Shown in pieces: positions 43,094 through 56,256 of a stretch of DNA of 64,000 nucleotides. Origin of the DNA: Austropuccinia psidii (taxonomy: Eukaryota > Basidiomycota > Pucciniomycetes > Pucciniales > Sphaerophragmiaceae); assembly GCA_023105745.1 (NCBI GenBank), contig JALGQZ010000011.1, positions 49,462,698-49,526,697 on the forward strand, in the 5' to 3' direction. Every line of letters begins with the position of its first letter. The first letter of the stretch is position 1. Both the position numbers and the translations under genes were made by a program. Below the pieces are notes generated by a model. The model searched no databases, was not told the origin of the DNA, and worked only from the letters and a program-made list of their open reading frames with translations.

Positions 43094-43854
43094 TGTCACA
43101 GGGGCTCTTTGAGGTGAAGAGGGCCTGGCACTCAGTAAACTGGGACTCACTTATGGAGCGCTCAAGAATATGGAAGGATTAAAGACACTTAAAAGTGTAA
43201 GGAATGAATTACTATAATAAAAGATATGAGAAAAGCAGCAACAAAGAAATAAGAGTAAGAAATAGAAGAGCCAACCACAAACAAGTCCAAGTCCACTGTT
43301 TCAACCTGTCAGAATGGAAAGAGAAGGATTAATAAGGATATGGCCACCCAGCTCATACTGTACAGGCAAAGAAGGAAATGCAAAGACTAACTTAAAATTA
43401 AATAATTATAATACCCAAAAATAAGGATAAGAATAATTATAAAATAATAAATAAACTAAATTAATTAACTGGGGAAAAGTCCCCAGGGGGGGAAAGAGGG
43501 GCTGGTATATGTGAGAATCACCAGCCCTGATCCAGAGGAAGAATTTTCATGAGAATAATTGATGATTGAATTGAGTCTGGCCAATACAAGTCCTGTACTG
43601 CTGTACAGAGCCTGTACAAGAGGTGTGCTGTATTTGAGTGATCATACAGCTTCATACTGGTGTATTGAAACTGTATTGGGTGAATCCAACCTGTACAGGT
43701 ATTGACAGGCTGTATTGATGTACCAAACTGTATGCATGTCTCAGAATGAAGATTGCTGAAACTGAATGCTGATGCAGATACTGGATTTGCTGATTTGAGG
43801 TGTTTGAGTGGGTGTATGAATGAATACCCTTACCCCTGATGGATGGTTGTTACA
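43094..43854 (-). repeat. 5' LTR of H (761 bp)
   Basis: The plus strand runs TGTCACAGGGGC to GTTGTTACA (element sense TGTAACA to TGTGACA). Perfect hairpin CTGGGGA (43469-43475) / TCCCCAG (43480-43486) beside the self-primer strand 43457-43470. The LTR is half the length of those in A1, A2 and B. Confidence 0.92.
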
Positions 43855-45824
43855 GAGATATGACAACATACCCAAAAATGTCACAAGAAATATTTAAAAT
43901 GATTATACATTAAAAAGAATTACCTCAAGACTACAAAAATGCCATAAATTGGCATAAAACTTGGTTTAAATTAAAAAACAATGAACAAAAATGTAAAATA
44001 AATTATACATTGGATTCCCATTGGTAAAATACACATATACCACTTTTATGGCATATCTGTAAAGTCAATATTTCATGAGCTATAAGTAATAATACCTTAT
44101 AAAAAACAGAAATCCTATTTATTTCAGATACCAATGAAACAACATGTGAAATAAATGGTACCATTGGATTCTTCATAAAGTTCCACATATAAAACAATTA
44201 AGAATCTAAGCTCCAAAGTCAATACTTAAGGAATTAAGCTGAATATATATGCACTTTTTTGGTCAACACATATATTCAAGGGTTTTAGCTAATATCTTTT
44301 GAAATATGCATGATAGAGTGATTAACCAAAATAAAGTCATCACGTAATTACTTTAGTAATACAGAAATGAAGTTTATTTTACAAGTTATAAACAAGGTTA
44401 AAACCTGTAAGGGATTATTTATTAAAATCAACAAAGCTGTTGACCACTTTGTTGTGAAAATGGTCGAAACTTAAAAAAAAGTAGAAAGTTGGATTCTACT
44501 AGTTCATTCGTGAATAATGATGTATTTTTTATTATAATATTCAAGGTATAACCCCTTGAAATCTTGGTTTGAAGTTTAAAATATTAAATTTCAGCAGAAA
44601 AGATGAGTTACCAGAAAAATCATCAAAAATAGAGTTTTGATGATGTAATTAAATGCTCTTGGAAACATAATACGGTTTTGCTATGCTATCAGAATTCACT
44701 CTCTGAATTGCTTTAGCGTGTAAATATCAAAAGTTATTCAGGATCAAAGTTTGAGCTTAATTTGATCATTTATGATCACTCACTGTAACCTTAAATTAAG
44801 TTTAACAGTCATATGAGTGATAAAATTGGTAAATACTGTCATTTTATGACTAAAAGTAATAAAATACACAAATTGTGGGGTTCTTCCAAGCGTTGATGTC
44901 ATCAAACTTAGAGTTATAGTGATAACTCTAAATAATGGCGTAATAATGAGATAAGATGGTTTGATCATGATGTAATCATCACCAAACCTTGAAATATTGA
45001 TCAATTCCAGTGGATATGATCAGTGCACGTCTACTAGAAGCCTGTTGTACTCTAGGAGGGAGGTATTTACTATAAATAGAGCCCTTTTTACTCTGTTTTC
45101 CCCTCAGACGCTTACAAAACATTAAATCATTAAATAAAAAGGTAATTTTGTTAATCTTTATATATAAAACCTTTATATTATTGAATACCAAAGGAAATCG
45201 TATAACAATCTTCATCTTTGATGTGATCATTACAATTATTTAATTGTTTTGTTTGAATTTCTCTTAAAAACCTCAGTTCCACGTAAAATCAAGAAAGTTT
45301 GTAATTTCTCTTAAATTTTATTGTAACTACAATTCAAATAAAGTTGTATTTACATTTTTAGGCGTAAATGTATTCAAAACATCATATTAAGAATTAAAAG
45401 GAAGTTATTTCTCTTAATTATAATACTTTTTCTCTATTATTACTTTCAATAATTCTATAATTAATATAAATAGTATTTATATTAATTTATAGCTTTAATA
45501 TTGGTAATATTATTGTTGTTAATTGTTTTTTATTAATAAAAAAAAATGTTTACGCCTTTATTATTTGTTGATAACAATAATAAAGTCCTTTTAAATATAT
45601 TAATTATCTCATATTAATATATTCATTTTATATATAATATTATTTATAATATAAATTATATTATTATATTTATCTAATAATATAATGATTTTACGCCATA
45701 ATTATAATAATGATTTATTATTATAATTATTTTTATCTTATTTATTTCATTTATAAGGACATTGATAGTACAATAAGTAAAATATTAGTAATTTTTACTT
45801 ATTGTTTCATAGTCAAACCTTACA
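43855..45824 (+). repeat. 5' LTR of D, main part
   Basis: Aligns with 52372-54354 from its 13th base on and ends AGTCAAACCTTACA. GAGAT at 43855-43859 is the right TSD of H. A core promoter candidate, TATAAATAG, is at 45071-45079. Confidence 0.9.
45071..45079 (+). promoter_or_regulatory. TATA box candidate in the D 5' LTR
   Basis: TATAAATAG, with the pyrimidine-rich CTCTGTTTTCCCCTCAG 20-35 bases downstream as a plausible start region. The 3' LTR has CATAAATAC at the matching place (about 53601-53609), so that copy has decayed. Confidence 0.55.
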
Positions 45825-45842
45825 TTTGAGGGCCTGGCCATG
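45825..45842 (+). promoter_or_regulatory. Primer-binding site candidate of D
   Basis: TTTGAGGGCCTGGCCATG directly follows the LTR. C1 has TTTTGGGGCCTGGCTGTG at the same offset. The conserved core GGGCCTGGC suggests pairing with a tRNA 3' end; which tRNA is not known. Confidence 0.5.
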
Positions 45843-46484
45843 ATATTTACTCTAAAAGATCTTTAAGAAGATTCTAATTGGGCTTATCCAATAATAAATA
45901 TTATAATGATTTTAAAAGCTATTGAGGCATTTGGAAAGCAATTGTACTGTCTTACACGTGGTTTTTCACATCCTTAGACTTGCCAAAACTTTCTCTGAGT
46001 GACTCTAGTGATTAAAATAGATATTTTATAAATTAAAAATGATTTTATAAAAGAATCATATTCATTTTTATTTTATTCTTTAAAAATAAAAATTATTAAA
46101 AGCCAATGAAAAAGTTATTTTATTCATTTTAATTTCATTTCTTTAATTATTTTCACTTTTTAAAAGATATAAAAGCAATTTTTACGTGGAAAATTGCCAT
46201 ATCTTACCAAAAATAACACTTTTATATAAAAGACTTATATTTATTTGTCTTTTTTAGTGTTTGAAGACAATCCAACAGAGGACAACCAAACCACTGTAGA
46301 AAGATTGGTGGAAGAAACTTGTAAAAGTTCTCCAACACCAATAATCACTAAGAAAAAGAAAGCCAGGAAATTGTACTTTCCAGGACCCACTATTCAGGAC
46401 TCTGAAGGTGAGTACCTCATTCATAAATTGCCATAAGAAGAATTCCTGTTCTGAAATCCTCTTATTTCGTATTTTTCTTATAAT
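45843..46484 (+). other. Leader of D
   Basis: AT-rich leader. A short open stretch (about 46254-46436, VFEDNPTEDNQTTVERLVEE) ends before gag. GTGAGT at 46408 could be a splice donor joining this piece to gag near 46495; this is a weak guess. Confidence 0.4.
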
Positions 46485-48468
46485 ATGACTACCAGAAGAG
46501 GCTCCCAATACTCCATCCAATCAGATGGATCTGGACTCAGAGGTAGAATTGATTCCTCAAAAGGGAAAAGGAAGGGCAATGTCCCCAGTGGAACAGAATC
46601 CACACAAAGAAGTTCCTTATCCCAAAGGCAAGTCCCAGAAATGCCCATGATATCTGAACCAGAATTGGAACTACGCATGAGTGACTCAAACAGGTACAAA
46701 TCACATTCAGAGGGCTCAAATAGACATTTACATGAGTCAGTACAAACAGTACTACATGGTGTACAAGGACAAAGATTGGGAAATGTTGCCCGAAATACAC
46801 CAAGGAGTGATGAGCCCCTGGCACATCCTGAAAAAGTTCCTCAAAGAGGAGGAAATGGTGAGATACTCCAATGGATGGAATCCACTATCATCCAAACCTC
46901 AAATCAAAAAGATCAAGGAGTACCATGCCAAAAAGAAGGAGGCAACCAAGAAAGAAGCCCCAGTAGCTTCTACCAGCAAGCCCCAAGCCAGCCCACTTCC
47001 TCAAGAAGAGAAGAAGAACAAGAAAAAGAACTGGACAAAACCATATTCCCCAAAATCCAAAAGGATGCCATGGACAATGTCTTCAACATGGCCAGAACTT
47101 TGATGGAATTCAAAGACAAAGAGGAGCAAAGAATGAGACAACCCCATTTACCAAAGAAATAACCTTGTCTCCTGATTTTGTAAATACTTTAACAGAGCTT
47201 AAAAATAGTATTTTACCTCTTAAAGACATTAAAAATAGTTTATTATCTTTCCAAGAAATAAATAATAGCTTATCATCTTTAACAAAACTTGTTGTACAAA
47301 ACAAAAAAGAAATTGATAACATAAAATTTATGATTGAAAATAATAAACCAAAAGTATTAATTGATAATACTCAGAAATTAATACAAGGACATCAAGAGTT
47401 GTACAAATACATTAGTGATATCAAAGAAAAAACTTTGACAATCAATTATGACATCAGTATTGATAATCTTACAGAAAAATTAAACAAATTAAGCATTTCT
47501 GTAGAAAAATTTGAAGAAAAGACTTCATCACACCAAAGATTGCTTTTGGACCATGTGAAAAAGATTGGTGAGCAAGAATGCATCTGAAAGATGACATTCA
47601 AAGTGAAATAAGACTTATTACTGAAAAAATGGATAAAATTAATGAGGCTAACTCAAATATGCCAAAGTTATCAACACCATTTTCTCACATAAGAAGCCCT
47701 GTTCAACCAAAAGAGAAGTTAACAAATCCATTCATAACAGACTTAAGTCACCAAGACAGTAACCAAGTCTTAATGAAGGAGGCACCTCAATCAAAAGAAT
47801 GGCCAACATTCACAGGACAAGGTGAATATGACCACATGTCATTTATCAAAACAATTGACATGCTACAAGAAGATTATGCAATACTATATGAATTGATCAC
47901 TGCAATATTACATTCATTATTTGAAAAATCTGCAAAAAGATGGTATTATGGCATAAGGCAAACAAATAGCAAAAATACCTGGTCTTGGTGGAAACAAGAA
48001 GTAATCACCAAGTGGGCTAATGATGCCTGGAGCTACAAAATAGAAAATGCTTTTGAAAATTCTTTCTTTGACCCAGACAAAGACAAACCTTTAACTTGGT
48101 CCTTAAAACAAGCTGAAAGACTTAATGCATTGTACCCAGAAATGTCACAATAAATGGTGCACATGAAAATACTCAAGAAATGTGGAGGAGAGCTAGAACA
48201 TGCCCTAAGAAGCAGGTGTATAGAGCCATGCTCCACAGAAGAGTATATCAATACACTAGATGACATAGTGACAAGAACAAAAATTGGCAGAACGTGGAAG
48301 AAATTGGACATTAAAAGTCCAAATAAGCCATTTATCAAAAAAGATAAATAAAAAGAAGCTTTCAAGCCCAATACATCCAATAATAATGAGCAACGAAAAT
48401 TCCATAAATGTGGCGGTATTGGACACTTAGCCAATAATTGCCTCAAAAAGGCAAAGATTAATGAAATT
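46485..48468 (+). pseudogene. gag: gag of D
   Basis: Structural gene related to family C gag. The first part (46485-47162, MTTRRGSQYSIQSDG, Ser/Gln/Lys-rich) overlaps a second open frame (46681-47103). A Lys/Asn/Leu-rich, probably coiled-coil piece follows (47165-47587), then the capsid region (47578-48153) with EWPTFTGQGEYDHMSFIK and GELEHALRSRC further on (48154-48351). These lie in different frames with stops between. The zinc knuckle (48400-48441) has Phe in place of its first Cys (FHKCGGIGHLANNC). Not functional. Confidence 0.82.
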
Positions 48469-51400
48469 GTGGAAACAGAAAACCACAATGACAAAGAGGA
48501 GGAATCTTACTCTGAAAAAGAAACAGAAGAGTCAGAAAGCTCTGAAAGTGATGAAATTAATATAATTAATGCACAAATTAATAATATTGATATAATTTAT
48601 GAAGTACTAGATGTTAACTCAAACTTACCACAAGTTGGAACATCTGACACAAACCTGACAAATATACAAGATGCCAAAATGTATAGAACCAAACCTGCAA
48701 GAGGAATGGGATATACAGCTGGAAAATCAAGTATAAGTATTGTTATGGTTGATAAACAAGAAGGAAAAGTGAACTTGGATACAGGAGCATATTGCACCTG
48801 TGTTGGTAAAATTTATTTAAAAACCATTGTCCCAGACTGGCAAGAAAAACTTATACCAATACAAGGTGTCAAATTTAGTAGTGCATGTGAGAGCATGAAG
48901 CCCCTTGGAATAATTTATTTAACACTAACTTTTCCTCACCCCTCACAATGTGTCAGAAGTAAAGTAGAGTTTGTAGTAATGGACAACTGTACTAGTAATC
49001 ACTTCATACTTGGAAATGACTACTTATCAATTTATGGTATAGATATCTCTAACCAAAAAGATAGATATTTTACCATAGGAGACAACAAAAGACAAAAGTT
49101 TGGCTTCTTAAATAACAAAAAACAAATCACAGTTATTAAGAATGAAGAGAAAATTCCATAGAAGGAACTTTTTATATCTGAACAACTCAAAGAGGCAGAA
49201 TTCAATCAAGAATTAACAGAAAAAATGAAAGGAAAATTGATTTACCTCTTAGTAAATACAAAAATGCCTTTGCAACTGACAAGGAGCCACTAGGGGCCAT
49301 AATTGGGCATGAAGTGGATATAATTCTTAATGTGGAAAAGCCTTGCCCACCTTTACTAAGGAGACCTGCTTACCCAGCTAGTCCAAGGGCTAGAGAAGCC
49401 TTGGAGGTACATATTAAAGAAGTAATGGACCTTGGAGTATTAAGAAAGGTAGGACATAATGAACAGGTAGAGGTCACTACACCTGTCCTTATAACTTGGC
49501 ATAATGGAAATACAAGGATGGTAGGAGACTTCAGAGCCCTGAACATCTATAACATTCCAGACAGATATCCAATACCCAGAATCCATGAGACATTGACACA
49601 ATTATCACAAGCTAAGTTCATTACAGCCATGGATGCGTTAAATGGTTTTCATCAAAATGTCTTAACAGACAATGCCAAGAAACTACTGACAATAATAGTC
49701 CACTGTGTAATTTTTGAATACTCAAGAATGCAATTTGGGATAAAAAATGCACCTTCCCATTATCAAAGAATGATGAATACCATATTTCCTGAAGAATTAT
49801 CAGAAGGATGGTTAATTATCTATATTTATGATATCATAGTTTTCTCAGAAACTTGGGAAAATCACCTTACAAGACTAGAAAGGGTACTACAAAAAATAGT
49901 GCAAGTGAATATAAAAATTTCCTTGAAGAAGTGTCATTTTGCATACAGTGAACTAAAAGCACTAGGACATGTTGTATCTGGACTTAGTCTAGGCATAGAC
50001 AAGAATAATGTAGAAGCAGTACTACTCAAGCCAATGGCTCAAACCAAAAAAAGAAATGCAAACATTTCTAGGATTTGCTGGTTACTATAGACAGCATATA
50101 AAGGACTTTGCAAAAATTTCTAAATCTTTGTATAAGCTATCTGACCAACAAACAGTCTATGAAATGACAGAAGAAAGAGTCAACGCATATGAAGAATTGA
50201 AAAATTCCATAACAAATTCCCCATTTCTTCTAATGCCAGATTGGAAACTACCCTTCAAACTTTACATTGATGCTTGTGGAGAAGGACTAGGTGCTGCACT
50301 ACATCAGACACAAATTATCAATGACAAACCAGTGGAAGGACCAATTTGTTTTATTTCAATACAAATAAAGCCAACAGAAGGAAGATATGGAGCAAGCCAA
50401 ATGGAATGCCTCTGCTTAGTATGGGATTTATAAAAATTACATTATTAATTGGATGGAACAGTATTGGATGTGATTACAGACTGTAATGCTGTAAAATCTC
50501 TATTAAATATGAAAACTCCAAATAGACATATGCTGAGATGGCGAATTTCTATCCAAGAATATAGAGGAAATATGACTATTTTTCATAAATCTGGTAATAT
50601 TCATAAAAATGCAGATGGGCTCTAGCAAATACCTCTGACAATCCAGCATGGGTACCACAGGAAGACCACCACATAGAAGGAATATGTGTTACAGACATTG
50701 GCACAGAACTCTTTAACCAAGTTAAAGAAAGCTATAAGATAGACAAGAATTGCCATATCTTAAGCCAACTTCTAATGAAAGACTGCAAAGACCCATCACT
50801 TTCATCAAAATTAGATGAAACATGGAAAAAGGCATATGATGAAGTAAGATTCCATCTCCTTGATGGAATCCTTTACCATAGAACAAAACACACATGTGTT
50901 ATGGCTTTAACAGATAGAACCCTGATAAACACTATTTTACATGAGTGTCATGATATTGTTGCAGCTGGACATCTTTAAGAAGACAGAACACTAGAGAGAG
51001 TGAAAACCTGCTCTTGGTGGCCAAATTGGAAGAAAGATGTTGCAGAATACTGCCAAACCTGTGACAGATGTCAAAAAGCCAACAGAGCCACAGGAAAGAA
51101 ATTTGGAATGATCATCCAAATCCAAGAACCAAAATCCCCTTGGGAAATAGTTCATATGGATTGGGTAACAGCATTACCCCCAGGAGGAGACAGAAGCTAT
51201 AATGCATGCCTAGTATTAGTTGACAGGTATAGCAAAACTCCCATGTTCCTACCATGTCATAAAGATGACACAGCTATGGAAACAGCCATAATGATATGGA
51301 ATAAGATTATTATCCATACAGGCTTATTCCAGAATATTATAAGTGACAGAGACTCAAAGTTCACTTCAACATTATGGGCAAATCTCCATAACTTGTTTGG

Positions 51401-52246
51401 GACAAAATTACCATTTTCAACAGCTTACCATCCTCAAACTGATGGTTTAGCAGAAGGAATGATACAGACCTTGGAGGACATGATCAGAAGATTCTGTGCT
51501 TATGGACTAGAATTCAAAGATTCTGATGGTTTTCCCCATGATTGGTGTACACTAATACCAGCTCTTGAACTGGCATATAAAACATCAATCCATTCTTCAA
51601 ATGGAAAAACACCAGCAATGCTAGAAAAAGGTTGGAATCAAAGACTTCCTTATGATACCCTCAAAAAGGACTTAGTGGATATACATCCAACAGTAAGCAG
51701 TTTTAAGATAATGCTTGACAAAGCAAGACACCATGCAAACAGATGTATGCAATATTCTTTCAAATATGCAAACAAAAGATGGGATAAAAGTCATAAACCA
51801 CTTGACTTCAAAATAGGAGACTTGGTCCTAGTATCAACCCTGAATTTTAATAACATAAAAGGTCCAAAGAAATTGAAAGATTTCTTTGCAGGACCATTTA
51901 TGATCAAAGCACTTCATGGACCCAATGCTGTGCAATTGGAACTCACAGGTGAATTAATGAACAAACACCCAACTTTCCCTGTAAGTCTGATAGGCCCTTA
52001 CAGCTCAAGTGACAAGGAGTTATTTCCACTAAGAAATAAACCCCCACTTGAAATTCCCCCCTCGGAAGAATGAGAAGAAAAGAAAATTGTAAAAGTCCTT
52101 AAAGAAAGAAGGACAAGAAACAAAAAAGAAAGAGAATACCTTTTAAGGTATAGAAATTCAACTCAAGAAGATGAATGGGTACTTGAGAGAGCTATAACAA
52201 ATGCTTATAAACTACTAAGAAGGTTCAGACATGAAAGAAAACCTTA
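48469..52246 (+). pseudogene. pol: pol of D
   Basis: Protease (NLDTGAYCTCVGK, near 48775), stop at 49159. Reverse transcriptase (49314-50090): RYPIPRIHETL, and YIYDIIVFSE where the family has YIDD, so the first catalytic Asp is Tyr (49827). RNase H (50200-50430): [17 protein letters not shown] damaged stretch runs from 50434 to 50774. Integrase (50775-52073): CDRCQKANRATGKKFG, HMDWVTA, ISDRDSKF, TDGLAEGM with the catalytic Asp, Asp and Glu kept. A chromodomain-like tail (REYLLRYRNSTQEDEWVLE) ends at 52246. At least five frame breaks. It resembles the C1/C2 protein throughout, at moderate identity. Confidence 0.88.
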
Positions 52247-52359
52247 AAAATAGAAAAGTTAAGCATTATTGAGCTTCAAGACTAACAAAGTCTATTGAAG
52301 AGGTAGGACAGTGAATGATACCCAAATTACACATATCAGATTGTGGTACAATCTTTTTT

Positions 52360-52371
52360 GGTGGTAGGGAA
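52360..52371 (+). promoter_or_regulatory. Polypurine tract of D
   Basis: GGTGGTAGGGAA ends exactly where the 3' LTR begins. Confidence 0.8.
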
Positions 52372-54354
52372 TGTGAACTTTTGAGATATGACCACATACC
52401 CAAAAAGGTCACAAGAAATATTTAAAATAATTATACAGTAAAAATAATTACCTCAAAACTACAAAAATGCCATAAATTGGCATAAAACTTGGTTTAACTT
52501 AAACTCCAAACAAATAAACATGTGAAATAGACTATACCATTGGATTCCCCATGGTAAAATACACATATACCATTTTTATGGCATATCTGTAAAGTCAATA
52601 TTTAATGAGTTATAAGTAATAATACCTTATAAAAAACATAAATCCTTATTTGTTTCAAAGACCAATGAGACAACATTCAAAATAAATTTTACCATTGGAT
52701 TCTTCATGAAAATCCACATATAAAACAATTAATAAGCTAAGCTCCAAAGTCAATACTTAAAGAATTAAGCTGAATATGTGCACTTTTTTGGTCAACGCAT
52801 ATATTCAAGGATTTTATCTAATATCTTTTGAAATATGCATGATAGAGTGATGAACCAAAATAAAGTCATCATGTAATTACTTTAGTAATACAGAAATGAA
52901 GTTTATTTTACAAGTTATAAACAAGGTTAAAACCTGTAAGGGATTATTGATTAAAATCAACAGAGCTGTTGACCACTTTGTTGGGAAAGTGGTCCAAGCT
53001 CAAAACAAAGTAGACAGTTGGATTCTACTAGTCTATTCGTGAAGAATGATGTATTCTTTATTATAATATTCAAGGTATAACCCCTTGAAATCATGGTTTG
53101 AAGTTTAAAATATTAAATTTCAACAGAAAAGATGAGTTACAAGAAAAATCATCAAAAATAGAGTTTTGATAATGTAATAAAATTCTCTTGGAAGAATAAT
53201 GAGGTTATTCCAAGCTATTAGAATTCACTCTATGAATTTCTGTAGCGTGTAAATCTTAAAAGGTATTAAGGATCGAAGTTTGAGCTTAATTTGATCATTT
53301 ATGATCACTCACTGTAACCTTAAATTAAGTTCAACAGTCATATGAGTGATGAAATTGGTGAATACTGTTATTTTATGATTAAAAATAATAAAATACACAA
53401 ATTTTGGGGTTCTTCCAAGCCTTGACGTCATCAAACCTAGAGTTATAGTGATAACTCTAAATAATGGCGTAATAATGAGGTAAGATGGTTTTATCATGAT
53501 GTAATCATCACCAAACCTTTAAATATTGATCAATTCCAGTGGATATGATCAGTGCACGTCTACTAGAAGCCTGTTGGACTCTAGGAAGGAGGTATTTACC
53601 ATAAATACAGCTCTTTTTACTCTGTTTTCCCCTCAGACACTTACAAACATTAAATCATTAAATAAAAAGGTAATTTCTTTATTCTTTATATATAAAACTT
53701 TTATATTATTAAAGACCAAAGGCAATCTTATAATAATCTTCATTTTTGACGTGATTATGAAAATTATTTAATTTTTTTGTTTAAATTTCTCTTAAAAACC
53801 TCAATTCCACGTAAAATCAAGAAAATTTGTAATTTCTCTTAAATTGTATTGTAACTACAATTTAAATAAAGTTGTATTTACATTTCTAGGCGTAAATTTA
53901 TTCAAAATTATTATATTAAGCATCAAAATTAGGTGATTTCTATTAATTATAATAATTTGTCTCCATTATTTCTTTCAATAATTCTATAATTAATAGAAAT
54001 AGTATTTATATTAATTTATAACTTTAATATTGGTAATATTATTGTTATTGATTGTTTTTTATTAATAAAAAACAATTTTTTATGCCTTTATTATTTATTG
54101 GTAACAATAATAAAGTCCTTTTAAATATATTAATTATCTCATATTAATATATTTATTTTATATATATTATTTTTTATAGTATAAATTATATTATTATATT
54201 TATCTAATAATATAGTTATTTTGTGCCATAATTATAATAATTCTTTATTATTATAATTATTTTTATCTTATTTATTTCATTTATAAGGACATTCATAGTA
54301 TAATAAGTAAAATATTAGTAATTTTTACTTATTGTTTCATAGTCAAACCTTACA
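52372..54354 (+). repeat. 3' LTR of D (1983 bp)
   Basis: TGTGAACTTTTGAGATATGACC to AGTCAAACCTTACA. It differs from the 5' LTR at many scattered positions, so D is an old insertion. The second half is very AT-rich. Confidence 0.9.
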
Positions 54355-54359
54355 ATGGG
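54355..54359. repeat. TSD of D, right copy (ATGGG)
   Basis: Duplicate of 23792-23796. C1 gag coding resumes here on the minus strand. Confidence 0.9.
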
Positions 54360-56256
54360 TCTTTGTCCACAGAGTACTTGTAATTTTCAAATTGCATGGT
54401 CTTCTGCCATATCCAAGTACCATTGCTGTACTTTTGGATGATTTGACTCTTCAACCATGACTAGTTCCTTCTTCCATGAATTTCTTTCATTTCTGTGTAC
54501 CAAATACTAGCATTTCCTTTGGATGCTGTATTAAGTCTAGCAGTAATCCTGTAGTCTGGTATGCTTGGTACACCAATGAAGAGTCCATCAATATAATCAA
54601 TGAGCTCCATATGATCATATTCTCCTGTTCTAGAGAATTTAGGTGAGCTTGAGGCCTCTGGAAGCTGTTTTAAACGCTTCCTTCTCAGAATAAGACATAT
54701 TGTCTGCATCCTGGTATTGAGATGGAGATCTTACCTTACTCTCCAAAAAGGCATCTGGTTTTATGTATTCTTGGTGATATGGATTATCCATAACATGGCC
54801 TTTTGGTTGGGGCTTTATGTTATGGTAGGCATTAAACAGTTTGTTTATGTCTTGATCCAGAAAATCCCTGTCCCTTTTGCTGTGGTGTTGTTCTTCAAAG
54901 ACTTGATTCAGTCTTTTGTTGGCCTCTTCAGAGACTTTGCTCAATTGAGAATGTTCCTCTTTAAGAGTTTTGAAAATTTTGTCCATGGAGGCTGTAAATT
55001 TTTTCATCCTCTCATGGCTTGCTTGGAGTTCTGCAAAATTCTTTTGAGTTTTCTCAGCAAATTGGGACATTTTTAACCACAGTGCATGACTTTTTAAGTT
55101 ACTCTCACGTGTGATAACATTATGTTCAATCTGAGTGGGGGTAATATTTCTATTAATGGGGCTACTGATTCTAGAAGTATGTACAACTATTTCTGGTTCT
55201 TGTGTACTTCCTTCACCAAGTCCAACATCTTCTGGATCATTGGATCTGACCCTTTCTGCCTTTGGTTGAAAGAGGTCTTGGTTTGGCCCTTGTATCCTTG
55301 TCTTCTCCTGGAAGCTTCCTTGGATTGTGGAGAATGGTGACTTTTTCCCACTGATCTGCTGGTTCCTGAATGGTGTGACGCCACTGGAGAGCATGTTTGG
55401 CCTACTTCTTGTGAGCCTGAAGGAATCTGAGTCTGCCCTGTCTGGGTCAGTTTTTCTTCTATAGTTTGGGTAGTGGCTTCATTCTCCCTTATCCTGTTTT
55501 CCCTCACCCCCAGGAGTCTGAACTGTCTGGTGGGATTCCAACCTTTGGTGATTACCATAAGTTATTTGAAGTCTATTTCTTTGAGAAATATCTTCTGGAA
55601 ACTTGCTCCAAGTTCTGCCCAGTGGTATGCTATGTTGAACCTCTTGTTGTCCATTCTCCATTGAAAAAGGTCTTTGAGTTGTTGGTGGATCTAAAGAACT
55701 TGATCTGTATGCTTCCAGTCCTCTGGTTTGAGGTTTTTGTTGAATTGGAATGTGAATGGCAGAGTGGTTATGATTTCTCTCAATTTCTTGCCATCCAAAA
55801 CTGTGTCCAAGATGTCTTCCTCTAGGTCTTGTGGTTCCGGACAAGCCTTCTCTGTCCTCTGGCTGTCTCCTTTGGAAGTCAAGGTTTCTGAGGTGTACAT
55901 ATGACATATCAGTGCTTGCAAGCAGTCAACAACTTAATGCTCTTAGGGTATTTACCTTTGACTGTGCCTTGTACAAATTTGCTATCTACTGCTTTTGGCA
56001 ATTTGCCTTTGGATATTACAATTGGGTGAATAAGTGTAATCTTCCCAGTACAAGTGGTTAAGGTTGGTTTACCTTTTGTTGATGCAGAGCTTTGTGGTTT
56101 TCTATTCCTCTGTGTGGCAATTGGTGTCCACTTATTTGCTGTGATGAGGCCTTCACTGTGCCTCTTTCCTTTACCCTTGCTGCCCTCTGGCTCTGAGGGT
56201 GTCACTGGTGTGTTGGCCTGTGACTGGGTCTCAAGTGGGATGTAGCTTTCTTCCAC
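54360..56256 (-). pseudogene. gag: gag of C1, 5' part
   Basis: N-terminal and central gag of C1, starting MEESYIPLETQSQANTP at 56256. Pieces in several frames follow: a Lys/Thr-rich N-terminus, a region read in two overlapping frames (55479-55907 and 55187-55558), and a long predicted coiled coil (54639-55394, KTQKNFAELQASHERMKKF, LNQVFEEQHHSKRDRDFL). The capsid start FSRTGEYDHMELIDYIDG (54540-54650) comes next. The gene is cut at 54360 by D and goes on at 23791. Frameshifts near 55910, 55560 and 54700. Confidence 0.82.

Larger units (their letters stand above)
23809..43854 (-). mobile_element. Element H: chromovirus-type element with an antisense passenger gene
   Basis: Minus-strand element: 5' LTR 43094-43854, leader, gag 42304-40955, pol 40964-40375 continued at 30696-27575, duplicated 3' motif, an opposite-strand Zn2Cys6-like gene (25512-26806) and 3' LTR 24565-23809. 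B interrupts pol. Without B it is about 10.4 kb. The TSD is GAGAT on the right (43855-43859). On the left, 9 bases (AGAT of the TSD and the first TGTCA of the LTR) are missing. Several stops make its own proteins non-functional. Confidence 0.88.
23797..54354 (+). mobile_element. Element D: Ty3/gypsy element inserted in C1 gag
   Basis: Plus-strand element with LTRs of about 1.98 kb (23797-23808 plus 43855-45824; 52372-54354), gag, pol and TSD ATGGG. H (with B inside it) sits within its 5' LTR. Its own length without H is about 10.5 kb. Its proteins are clearly related to those of family C but far diverged. Stops, frameshifts and a lost RT catalytic Asp show it is dead. Confidence 0.9.

Noticed and set aside
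43850..43860. Alternative order: D inserted into the last bases of the H LTR with TTACA as duplication
   Set aside because: It would need D LTRs without TG...CA ends and leaves TGTGAACCTTTG at 23797 unexplained; D first, then H, accounts for all bases but a 9-base deletion.
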